64,000 bases of DNA from Opitutaceae bacterium. Lineage in GTDB: Bacteria > Verrucomicrobiota > Verrucomicrobiia > Opitutales > Opitutaceae. Positions 16,985 to 23,897 of the stretch are shown here, one piece after another. The notes below the pieces were generated by a model that was given only the letters and a program-made list of their open reading frames with translations, did no database searches and had not been told where the DNA came from. The stretch lies in the NCBI GenBank assembly GCA_016794785.1, contig JAEUHC010000019.1:310001-374000 (forward strand), written 5' to 3'. A program made the translations under genes and the position numbers. Numbering within the stretch: position 1 is the first letter of the stretch; every line of letters starts with the position of its first letter.

Positions 16985-18516
16985 TTGGCGGGGACGCCCG
17001 GCATCTTGGGTGCATCGACGGCCCGGAAAAACAGATAGCGCTCGGCCAGTTCCCCGGCGAGCAGCGGCGCGAGCGCCAGCCAGACGGGAGCGATGATGAG
17101 CAGCACGAGCGCGGCGAGGCCGCAGAGATCGCGGGCGGCTGCGGCGCGGGCGAGCGGGCCGCGCTGGAGGCGGGCCGAGACTTCGCCGAAGAAAAAGGTG
17201 CGCGACTCAAGCGCCAGCTTGCCCGCGAGCAGCGGGATGGCGGCGAGCGGAGCGAGGCAGGCGGCCGCGACCACGAGCGCGGTGCCGAAGAAACGCGGGA
17301 AGGTCTGGCCCGCGCGCCAGAAGTGCCGGCGCGTATCGACGTAGATCATCGCGGAACAGAACAGGCCGAGGCTGCCCAGCGCGGCGGCAGTCGCGAGGAG
17401 TTGAGGTTTGAGCGTTGTGAATTGGGGAAAGTAAGGCGCGGCGGCGGAGAGGATGGTGAGCGGGAACCAAGCGCCGAAGATCATCGCCTCGCGGGAAAGC
17501 CAGCTTTTGCGCCAGCCGAGGAAGATGCGCCAGGCACGCAGCGGCTGGCCGAGGTGGAAGACGCTGGCGGCGAGACCGAGGCCGCCGGCGAAGGCGGCGG
17601 CCGCTGGTAGCAGTTGAAGGTTGAGAGCTGAGAGCTGAAAGCCGGAGAAAACCGCCGCGATCTGCAGGCCGACCGCGGCCGGCAGCAGCGTGAGCATGAG
17701 CACAAGCGGCCAATGCGCGGGCTGCACGCGGAGCGTGGTGGCGTCGCCGGCGACGAGATTCCCGGGCAGCGGGCGGCTCGAAATGTAGCGCGTCGTGGGC
17801 TGCGTGTAACTCGGATCGGGAGCAGCGGAGAGGAAGTTTTCGTAGCCGCGAGCGCCAGCGAGTGGCGTGCTGGCGCCCGGTGATGCGGTCCGCTCGCTGG
17901 TGCTCGCGGCTACGGGCGCGATATTCACGGTCACGATCTTGATCGCGTGCGTGGGGCAGGCTTGGGCGCAGGCGGGCGCTTCGCCGGCGGCGAGACGGCT
18001 GTGGCACATGTCGCATTTGCGCACGATGCCGAGGCGCTCGGAAAATTTCGGCACATCGTAGGGACACTTCAACACGCAGTAGCTGCACCCGATGCACTGG
18101 TCATCGAGGTGGCGGACGATGCCGGTGACGGGATCCTTTTCGTAGGCGAGGACCGGACAGCCGTTGAGGCACGCCGGGTCGGCGCAGTGGTGGCACGCGG
18201 TCGTGACGGTTTGCGTGAACGGATGCGCGCGACTGGGGCTCACGATGAGGCCGACATCGCGCCACGTCTCGTCGTCGTCGAGGCCGTTGAGTGAATGGCA
18301 CGCGGAGACGCAGGCCTTGCAGCCCGTGCAGGAATCGAGATCGACCTCGAAGGCGTATTGCTCCCCTGCGCCGGGCTTGGTCAGCGGGATGAGCTGGGGG
18401 ACGAATGAAACACCCGCGGCATGCGCGCTCGCGAACTGCGCCACCGGCGTCTGCAAACGCTGCTGCTCAGCGAGGAGTTCGGCGAGCAGCGGGAAGTTAT
18501 TCGGCGACGCGACCAC
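16981..18516 (-). CDS. Fused DmsB-type ferredoxin / DmsC-type membrane anchor
   Basis: 511 residues. The N-terminal half carries four 4Fe-4S motifs of the DmsB type: CTGCKACVSAC, CHHCADPAC, CIGCSYCVLKC and CDMC. The C-terminal half has about 8 membrane helices with the DmsC signature FHLGQPLRAWR and SWLSREA. In DMSO reductases DmsC takes electrons from quinol and DmsB passes them on; here the fused protein would feed NasA. The GTG at 18516 is preferred because it lies one base after the flavoprotein stop. An earlier start at 18636 would overlap that gene. Residues about 201-225 are an in-frame palindromic insertion between the two halves. Confidence 0.88.
   Translation of the reverse strand: MVASPNNFPLLAELLAEQQRLQTPVAQFASAHAAGVSFVPQLIPLTKPGAGEQYAFEVDLDSCTGCKACVSACHSLNGLDDDETWRDVGLIVSPSRAHPFTQTVTTACHHCADPACLNGCPVLAYEKDPVTGIVRHLDDQCIGCSYCVLKCPYDVPKFSERLGIVRKCDMCHSRLAAGEAPACAQACPTHAIKIVTVNIAPVAASTSERTASPGASTPLAGARGYENFLSAAPDPSYTQPTTRYISSRPLPGNLVAGDATTLRVQPAHWPLVLMLTLLPAAVGLQIAAVFSGFQLSALNLQLLPAAAAFAGGLGLAASVFHLGQPLRAWRIFLGWRKSWLSREAMIFGAWFPLTILSAAAPYFPQFTTLKPQLLATAAALGSLGLFCSAMIYVDTRRHFWRAGQTFPRFFGTALVVAAACLAPLAAIPLLAGKLALESRTFFFGEVSARLQRGPLARAAAARDLCGLAALVLLIIAPVWLALAPLLAGELAERYLFFRAVDAPKMPGVPAK
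17841..17914 (-). repeat. REP-like palindrome inserted in-frame in the DmsBC-like gene
   Basis: Two 24-bp arms (17841-17864, 17891-17914) match at 22 positions; each begins CGTAGCCGCGAGC. The sequence between them holds a second small palindrome around TGGCGTGCTGGCGCC. It encodes an Ala/Ser/Thr-rich linker beginning VAASTSERT exactly between the ferredoxin and membrane-anchor domains. The head again reads as GTA (Val). Confidence 0.78.
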
Positions 18517-18517
18517 G

Positions 18518-20296
18518 TCAGTAAACGTCGCGCGCGTAGCGTTTCGCGGCGCGCAGCGCCTGCACGTAGGCGGCGGCTTGCTCGGAATTTTTTCCGCCGG
18601 CCCGCTCGATGACGGCGTGCAGCGCGGCATCGACATCCTTGGCCATGCGCGAGGCGTCGCCGCAGACGTAGAAGTGCGCGCCGGCTTCGAGCCACGCGTA
18701 GAGCTCGGCGGCGTTTTCCGTCATGCGCTGCTGCACGTAGATTTTCTCCGGCTGATCGCGGGAGAAGGCGGTGTCGAGGCGCGTGAGCACGCCCTCGTGC
18801 TGGAGCGCGGCGAGTTCCTCTCGGTAGAGGAAATCGGTCGCGGCGCGCTGATCGCCGAAGAGGAGCCAGTTTTTGCCCTTGGCCCCGGCGGCCTTGCGGT
18901 CGTGGAGAAACGCGCGGAAGGGCGCGATGCCCGTGCCGGGGCCGACCATGATCATCGGGATGTCCCCGGAGGCGGGCGGACGGAAGGCATTGTTCGAGTG
19001 GACGAAGATCCCGACGCGGGCCTCGCCGGGCGCGGCGCGGTCGGCGAGAAAAGTTGAGCACACGCCTTTGCGCGCACGGCTGTGCAGATCGTAGCGGACG
19101 GCGCCGACCGTGAGGTGGACCTGGCCGGCGTGCGCGCGCGGCGAGGAGGAGATGGAGTAGAGGCGCGGCTGAATCCTCTTCAGGGCGCGGACGAAATCGG
19201 AAGGAGTGGGCTTGTTCGCACCCGTCGCGAGGGCGTCGATGACGTGGTGAGGCCCTGTGGGAGCGAGCTTGCTCGCGACTCCTGCGGGCACAGTCGCGAC
19301 CAAGGTCGCTCCCACCAGCTGGAGCATCTCGGGTGAGGGCTTGCCGAGATCGTAGAACTCGGTGAGCGCGCGGCGGAGGGGGACGGTGCTGCCGTCGGGC
19401 GCGGGCACGGCTTCCTCGCCGTCGCAGCCGAGCGCGGCGAGCACGTCGGCGACGAGCGCGGGGCAGTTGTGGGGAAACACGCCCAGGGCGTCGCCGGCCT
19501 CGTAGGCGAGGCCGGAACCGGTGAGGTCGAACTCGACGTGGTGGACCTGTTTGGCGGAGCCGGGGGCGTTGAGGTTGCGCGAGGCGAGGAGGAGCGCTGG
19601 AAAGGGGTTCTTCTTCGAGTAAGCGGGCCCGGATTTTTCGGCGGTGGGAGCGACTTCGGACGGAGCAGTCGCGAGCAAGCTCGCTCCCACAGGAGATGAC
19701 GAGCTGAGGGCGGTGAGTGCGGAGCTGAGCCAAGCCGTGAACTTCTCCTCGTAATCGAGATCGCAGTCCACGCGGGGAGTGACGCGCGTGGCGCCGAGTT
19801 TTTCCAGGTAGAGATCGAAATCGATGCCGGCTTTGCAGAACTGGGTGTAGTTAGTGTCGCCGAAGGCGCAGACGGAGAAGCGGAGCGCGGTGAGCGAGCG
19901 CGTTGGCTCGCTGGCGCTCGCCGCTGCTTGGAGCGCGGCGTGCAGGGCCTTGGCGTTATCGGGTGGTTCGCCGTCGCCGTAGGTGCTGGTGAGGAGGAGA
20001 AGGTTTTTTTCACCGGCGAGCTTCGCGAGATCGCACTGGGCCATGTCGAGGACGGTGGCGGCGAAGCTGCGTTTGCCGGCTTCCTTGGCGACGCGTTTGG
20101 CGAGGCCCTCGGCCGTGCCGGTCTGCGAGCCGAAAAGGATCGTGAGCGGTGTGAGCGGGGTCGATGCCTCGCGGGGTGAGGGCACCCCGCCTACAACCGG
20201 CGTGCGCGAAAACATGCCGGCGAAGAAGCCGTTGAGCCAGGCGCGCTGCTCGGCGCTGAAGGGCGCGGTATCGGGGATGAAAGGTGCGGTGGTCAT
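18518..20296 (-). CDS. cysJ: CysJ-like NADPH flavoprotein reductase (FMN/FAD)
   Basis: 592 residues. It carries electrons from NADPH through FAD and FMN to a siroheme reductase. Order: a CysJ-type N-terminal motif (FSAEQRAWLNGFFAGMF, residues 13-29), flavodoxin domain starting ILFGSQTGTAEGLA (53-66), FAD domain with RLYSISSSPRAHAG, and NADPH site GPGTGIAPFRAFL with C-terminal RYARDVY. The start at 20296 is chosen because the N-terminal motif follows directly. It lies between nirA and the DmsBC-like gene, so its first partner is probably NirA, though it could also serve CysI. Three to four palindromic insertions interrupt its linkers (near residues 36, 202 and 327). Confidence 0.92.
   Translation of the reverse strand: MTTAPFIPDTAPFSAEQRAWLNGFFAGMFSRTPVVGGVPSPREASTPLTPLTILFGSQTGTAEGLAKRVAKEAGKRSFAATVLDMAQCDLAKLAGEKNLLLLTSTYGDGEPPDNAKALHAALQAAASASEPTRSLTALRFSVCAFGDTNYTQFCKAGIDFDLYLEKLGATRVTPRVDCDLDYEEKFTAWLSSALTALSSSSPVGASLLATAPSEVAPTAEKSGPAYSKKNPFPALLLASRNLNAPGSAKQVHHVEFDLTGSGLAYEAGDALGVFPHNCPALVADVLAALGCDGEEAVPAPDGSTVPLRRALTEFYDLGKPSPEMLQLVGATLVATVPAGVASKLAPTGPHHVIDALATGANKPTPSDFVRALKRIQPRLYSISSSPRAHAGQVHLTVGAVRYDLHSRARKGVCSTFLADRAAPGEARVGIFVHSNNAFRPPASGDIPMIMVGPGTGIAPFRAFLHDRKAAGAKGKNWLLFGDQRAATDFLYREELAALQHEGVLTRLDTAFSRDQPEKIYVQQRMTENAAELYAWLEAGAHFYVCGDASRMAKDVDAALHAVIERAGGKNSEQAAAYVQALRAAKRYARDVY
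19257..19315 (-). repeat. REP-like GTGGGAGCGAGC palindrome inside the CysJ-like gene (copy 1)
   Basis: Arms of 24 bp (19257-19280, 19292-19315) match at 22 positions. The arm sequence GTGGGAGCGA...TCGCGACT is the same family as the perfect intergenic copy at 48394-48452. It encodes about 20 residues beginning VGATLVATVPAGVAS in the linker region of the FAD domain. Confidence 0.8.
19644..19690 (-). repeat. REP-like GTGGGAGCGAGC palindrome inside the CysJ-like gene (copy 2)
   Basis: A partly degraded palindrome: the end at 19667-19690 is a full arm, the other end keeps only GTGGGAGCGACTT. It encodes VGASLLATAPSEVAPT between the flavodoxin and FAD domains, a natural linker position. Reading frame is again GTG (Val) at the head. 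Confidence 0.72.
20167..20194 (-). repeat. Small REP-like hairpin near the start of the CysJ-like gene
   Basis: On the minus strand it reads GTAGGCGGGGTGCCCTCA then CCCCGC, with 8-bp arms GCGGGGTG/CACCCCGC at 20171-20190. It encodes VGGVPSPRE between the N-terminal motif and the flavodoxin domain (residues about 35-43). The head is read as GTA (Val). Confidence 0.65.
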
Positions 20297-20310
20297 CGTG
20301 GGCGTGGCGG

Positions 20311-20335
20311 AGGGCGGGTCGCAGACCTGCCCTAC
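20311..20335 (-). repeat. REP-like element whose GTAG head supplies the nirA stop codon
   Basis: On the minus strand it reads GTAGGGCAGGTCTGCGACC then CGCCCT. It is a second copy of the element at 14703-14729 and shares the core GGTCTGCGACC. The nirA stop codon (20332-20334) is the TAG of the head. It fills most of the 35-bp gap between nirA and the flavoprotein gene. Confidence 0.55.
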
Positions 20336-22113
20336 TGGGAGAGAAATTCCTGGAGCTCTTTGACGGAGTGGCGGCGCGCCCACTGGACGAAGGTCTCGCC
20401 GAGTTGTTTTTTGGCCTCGTAGGTGACGAGGACTTTTTCGACGAGGGGGTTGACCTCGCTGGCGCGCACGCCGCGGAAAATTTCGCGCGCGATGCCCTGC
20501 TCGTGATCCATGCCGCCGCCGAGGACGACGTGGTAGCCCTCGCTGCCGTCGGCGAGCTTGGCGCCGACGAAGCCGATGTCGCCGCAGTAGTGCTGCGCGC
20601 AGGAGTGCGGGCAGCCGGTGAAGTGGAGGTTGACCGGCGAGCCCACGGCGACGCGGCCATCGAGGTGCTTGAGCAGCGCGAGCGCGTGGGCCTTGGTGTC
20701 GGCGGCGGCGTATTTGCAACCACGGTTGCCGGTGCAGGCGATGATGCCCCCGGCGGCCGAGGAGGCCTCGGTGAAGAACCCGATCCGCTGCACGCTGCGG
20801 CGGAGCGTCTCGACGAACGCATCGGGCACGTGCGGGATGAGGAGGTTCTGCCACACGGTGAGGCGCAGCTCGCCCTTGCCGTAGTGCGTCGCGAGATCGG
20901 CGAGCGCGTGCAGTTGCTTCGCGGTGATGCGGCCGACCGGCACGCCGACGCCGAGGGAGTTGAGGCCGCGCTGCGCTTGTTTGCGCGCACCGAGCCACGC
21001 GTGCTTCTCGACGGGGCGGCGGGGCTCGCAGATCTCGAGCGGTGCGCGGGCGAGAGGAAACGCGAGTTTCTTCTCCGTCTCGGCGAGAAACTTTTCCACG
21101 CCCCAGCTTTCGAGGAGATACTTCAGCCGCGCCTTCTTGCGGTCGGTGCGGCAGCCGTTTTCCGCGAAGACGCGGATCATCGCGACGGCGAGGGCGACGG
21201 CCTCGCTGGGCTTCACGTGCAGGCCGGTGTCCTTGGCGAAATCCTTGTGGCCGGTGATGCCGCCGAGCTGCACGCGAAACGCCACCGTGCCGTCGGACTT
21301 CTGCCGCACCGCGAAGAAGCCGATGTCGTTGGTGTCGGCGGCGGCGGACATGCTGCCGCCGTTGTCGAAGGCGACGTTGAACTTGCGCGGCAGGCCGTAG
21401 AGGTCGCGGTGATTGAGGATGTAGTGGTGCAGCGCCTTGGCGTAGGGGCGCACGTCGAGCAGCTCGTCGGGCGCGAAGCCGCTGTCGGGCGACGCGGTGA
21501 TGTTGCGGATGTTGTCCGCGCCGGCGCCGCGCGAAGTGAGGCCGAGTTCCTGCACGCGCGTGAGGACCTTGACGATGTCGCGCGGCTTGAACTCACGGAG
21601 CTGAAGGTTGCCGCGCGTCGTGATGTCGAGCCGGCCGTTGCCGAGATCGGCGGCGAGATCGGCGAGGCCGTGGCATTGCGCGGCGGTGATCTCGCAGGCG
21701 GGCACGCGCAGGCGGATCATGAAGCTGTCTTGCGCGGGCGCGACGTAGAAGAGGCCGTGGGTTTTGAAGCGGTAGGTGTGCTCGGCGTCGGGGACCTTGT
21801 CTTCGTCCGCGTGCTTGAGCAGGCGGTCCCAGGCGTCGAGCGGGTTTTCGTCGTATTTCCAGCGCTCCTCCTTGCAGAGATCGGAGAGCGGCGTGCCGTG
21901 GACCGTCGGCTCGCCGACAGGAGCGGGTGCGGCGAGGTTCGGTGTGGCGGAACCTGCGGGAGTGGACGTGAGCTTGCCGCCGGCGGTATGACCCACAAAG
22001 GGACTCAAACCGCTCGCGCCCACGCCAGCCATGAAGCCGGCGAGATACTCCTTCTGCTCAGCCGTAAAGGGCTGGGCTGGAAGCGGGACGGGAGGCGTGA
22101 AATCGGCGGGCAC
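20332..22113 (-). CDS. nirA: Assimilatory nitrite reductase (siroheme, 4Fe-4S, NirA type)
   Basis: 593 residues, GTG start at 22113. It reduces nitrite to ammonium. Siroheme/4Fe-4S motifs are CTGNRGC (C-x5-C) and CPHSC (C-x3-C) near residues 450-500. Two ferredoxin-like half-domains include LDITTRGNLQLREF and LRLTVWQNLLIPHV. The N-terminus has FTAEQKEYLAGFMAGV (residues 16-31), which resembles the N-terminal motif of the neighbouring CysJ-like flavoprotein. An Ala/Pro/Gly-rich linker (about 40-70) follows. A sigma-54-like element lies immediately upstream, putting the GTG at the predicted transcription start. Confidence 0.93.
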   Translation of the reverse strand: MPADFTPPVPLPAQPFTAEQKEYLAGFMAGVGASGLSPFVGHTAGGKLTSTPAGSATPNLAAPAPVGEPTVHGTPLSDLCKEERWKYDENPLDAWDRLLKHADEDKVPDAEHTYRFKTHGLFYVAPAQDSFMIRLRVPACEITAAQCHGLADLAADLGNGRLDITTRGNLQLREFKPRDIVKVLTRVQELGLTSRGAGADNIRNITASPDSGFAPDELLDVRPYAKALHHYILNHRDLYGLPRKFNVAFDNGGSMSAAADTNDIGFFAVRQKSDGTVAFRVQLGGITGHKDFAKDTGLHVKPSEAVALAVAMIRVFAENGCRTDRKKARLKYLLESWGVEKFLAETEKKLAFPLARAPLEICEPRRPVEKHAWLGARKQAQRGLNSLGVGVPVGRITAKQLHALADLATHYGKGELRLTVWQNLLIPHVPDAFVETLRRSVQRIGFFTEASSAAGGIIACTGNRGCKYAAADTKAHALALLKHLDGRVAVGSPVNLHFTGCPHSCAQHYCGDIGFVGAKLADGSEGYHVVLGGGMDHEQGIAREIFRGVRASEVNPLVEKVLVTYEAKKQLGETFVQWARRHSVKELQEFLSQ

Positions 22114-22121
22114 GCCTCACT

Positions 22122-22139
22122 TGAGCAGCCACGGTGCCA
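22122..22139 (-). promoter_or_regulatory. Sigma-54-like -24/-12 element before nirA
   Basis: On the minus strand it reads TGGCACC-GTGG-CTGCTCA, with the GG/GC spacing of a -24/-12 promoter. The predicted start site coincides with the first base of the nirA GTG. It lies downstream of the kinase gene and gives nirA-cysJ-dmsBC-nasA a separate promoter. The element can also be read as a 7-codon ORF ending in TGA, which is probably incidental. Confidence 0.6.
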
Positions 22140-22204
22140 TGGGCCGGGCGGCTTCGGATTACTCGGGTGAATTGTTTTGGTCCGAAGAATGAGGAAAAGT
22201 CATC

Positions 22205-23860
22205 CTATCGTCGCAGGAGCAGGTAAAGCAGGACGAGCACTGTGAGAAACAGCGCCGCGCTCAGGCCTTTGTAGAAACGGAGCGGGTTGCGCTCGAGCAG
22301 GGAGGCGTCCTTGCGGTGGTGCGGGGCGACGCGGGTCGGATTGGCCAGATCGTAGGCCATTTCGGAAAAAAGCTGGTAGCGCCGCTCGGGATCCGGGTCG
22401 AGCGCGCGGAGGACTACGTAGTCGAGCCACGGCGGCACCGCGGGGTTGAGCCGCGCGAGGCGACGCGGGGTGCGGTCAAAGCGCGGGGTCTGGAACCGCT
22501 CGATCTCGCCGTAGGGGTAGGCGCCGGCCAGCGCCTCATACAGCGTGACCGCGATGGCGAAAATCTCCGTGCGCTCCGACAGCGCGCCGCCCCGGAAACG
22601 CTCCGGCGCGAGGTAGCTCGGCGTGCCGGCGCGCGACGTGACGGAAAACAATTCCGCCGCGCTGCCCAGATCGAGCAGGCGGAAGGAGACGCTGCCGGCC
22701 TCGCGCAGCACGAGGATGTTCTCCGGCTTGATGTCGCCGTGCGCGAGATCGTGCGTGAGGAGAAACTGGCCGGTGCGCAGGAGAAAACGCGCCAGTTCAC
22801 GCGCCTCCTCGACCCCGAGGCGGCCGCTGAGCAGCACGGAGCGCAACGTGGGCGCGTTGATGAACTCCATCGCGTAGCAGCGCAGCGCCGGCCCCTCCGG
22901 CACCCAGGCGCGCACGAGATCGGGCGAGGCAAGGCGGAGAGCAGTGCGCACCTCGCGCAGGAAGGCCTCGCGCACGGTCTCGGTGTCACCGGCGTCGGGG
23001 TTGGGGAACTTCAGGACGACGCGCGGGGAGGCGCTGATCGCCGGGGTGTCGGCGAGCCAGACGCGGGCGTTGCCGGCCAGCGCGCGCACGAGGCGATAGC
23101 CATCGACGGTGTCGCCTGCGCGCAGGGTGCGGAGGACGTCGAGCGGCCGACGCGTGGGATCGGTGGCGTCGTCGTCCGCGCCGACTTCGAGGACGACCGC
23201 ACAGGCGTCGTCGCGCAGTTCGGGCTCGTCCTCCGTCGCCTCCCGCGCGCGGCCGACGAGCGAGCGCGCGGTGGCCTGGCGGGCGAGGAGCTCGGCGAGG
23301 CGCTCCGGCGGCAGCACGTTGGCGACGCCATCGGTGCAAAGGAGGACGACGTCGCCCGCGGCGAGATCGGTCTCGAAGAAATGCGGCTCGATGTCGGGCG
23401 CGAGCCCGATGGCGCGGGTGAGCACGTGCGCCATTTCCGGCGCCGCGACGACGTGCGCCTCGGAGAGCCGCGCGATGGCGCCGCGGTGCCAGCGGAAGAC
23501 GGGCGAGTCGCCGACGTTGCAGCCGTAGAGCCGGCCTTCCTCGATCAGCACGGCGCTGAGGGTGCAGGCGAGCTCGGGCTGGCCGTGGCGCGCGAGCGAC
23601 TCGGTGTGAAGGTGGCGGTTGATCTGCGCGACGAATTCAGCGAGCGCGCGGCGCGGGCTCCAGTTGCGCGGGCGCGAAAGGCAGTAGTCCGCCAGCATCT
23701 CCACAGCCCGCCGCGCCGCGGCGCCACCCTCCCGGGCTGCGCCCACCCCATCGGCGACGGCGGCAACCGTGACACCCGATCGCTCGCGCACGAGCCAAGC
23801 GTCGTCGCAAGCGGCGTCCTCGCCGCGGGCGAGCGCGTAGCCGGTGGAGAGGACGTTCAT
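22205..23860 (-). CDS. Fused PP2C phosphatase / Ser-Thr protein kinase with C-terminal membrane helix
   Basis: 551 residues. The N-terminal PP2C domain (about 1-235) shows VADGVG, GCNVGDS, LLCTDGVANVL and RDDAC. The kinase domain (about 255-510) shows VVLKF (ATP Lys), catalytic loop HGDIKPENIL, DLGSA in place of DFG, and the PSYLAPERF activation-segment end. A hydrophobic helix (about 530-548) anchors the C-terminus. HGD replaces the usual HRD, so the activation mechanism may differ. Fused phosphatase/kinase proteins of this kind are known beside nasA/nirB clusters in Pseudomonas, so a post-translational role in nitrate assimilation is likely but unproven here. Confidence 0.92.
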   Translation of the reverse strand: MNVLSTGYALARGEDAACDDAWLVRERSGVTVAAVADGVGAAREGGAAARRAVEMLADYCLSRPRNWSPRRALAEFVAQINRHLHTESLARHGQPELACTLSAVLIEEGRLYGCNVGDSPVFRWHRGAIARLSEAHVVAAPEMAHVLTRAIGLAPDIEPHFFETDLAAGDVVLLCTDGVANVLPPERLAELLARQATARSLVGRAREATEDEPELRDDACAVVLEVGADDDATDPTRRPLDVLRTLRAGDTVDGYRLVRALAGNARVWLADTPAISASPRVVLKFPNPDAGDTETVREAFLREVRTALRLASPDLVRAWVPEGPALRCYAMEFINAPTLRSVLLSGRLGVEEARELARFLLRTGQFLLTHDLAHGDIKPENILVLREAGSVSFRLLDLGSAAELFSVTSRAGTPSYLAPERFRGGALSERTEIFAIAVTLYEALAGAYPYGEIERFQTPRFDRTPRRLARLNPAVPPWLDYVVLRALDPDPERRYQLFSEMAYDLANPTRVAPHHRKDASLLERNPLRFYKGLSAALFLTVLVLLYLLLRR

Positions 23861-23897
23861 GCGCCGGTGATCAAACGGGCAATCGCGTCCGAGGGCA

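Noticed and set aside
17605..17640. Leu/Gln-coding TCAGCTCTCAAC repeat inside the DmsC-like part as a further insertion
   Set aside because: It is short, has no inverted arms and lies in a membrane-adjacent loop; a simple low-complexity stretch is as likely.
22123..22140. Seven-codon leader peptide MAPWLLK before nirA, and similar MAR(W/T)LL reads before cobA and narK
   Set aside because: The similarity is explained by the shared 18-bp promoter-like DNA. Only the nirA read ends in a stop before the gene. No attenuator hairpin or codon bias for a sensed amino acid is seen.
20284..22170. 628-codon open frame antisense to nirA
   Set aside because: Shadow frame; nirA on the other strand carries all cofactor cysteines and siroheme motifs.
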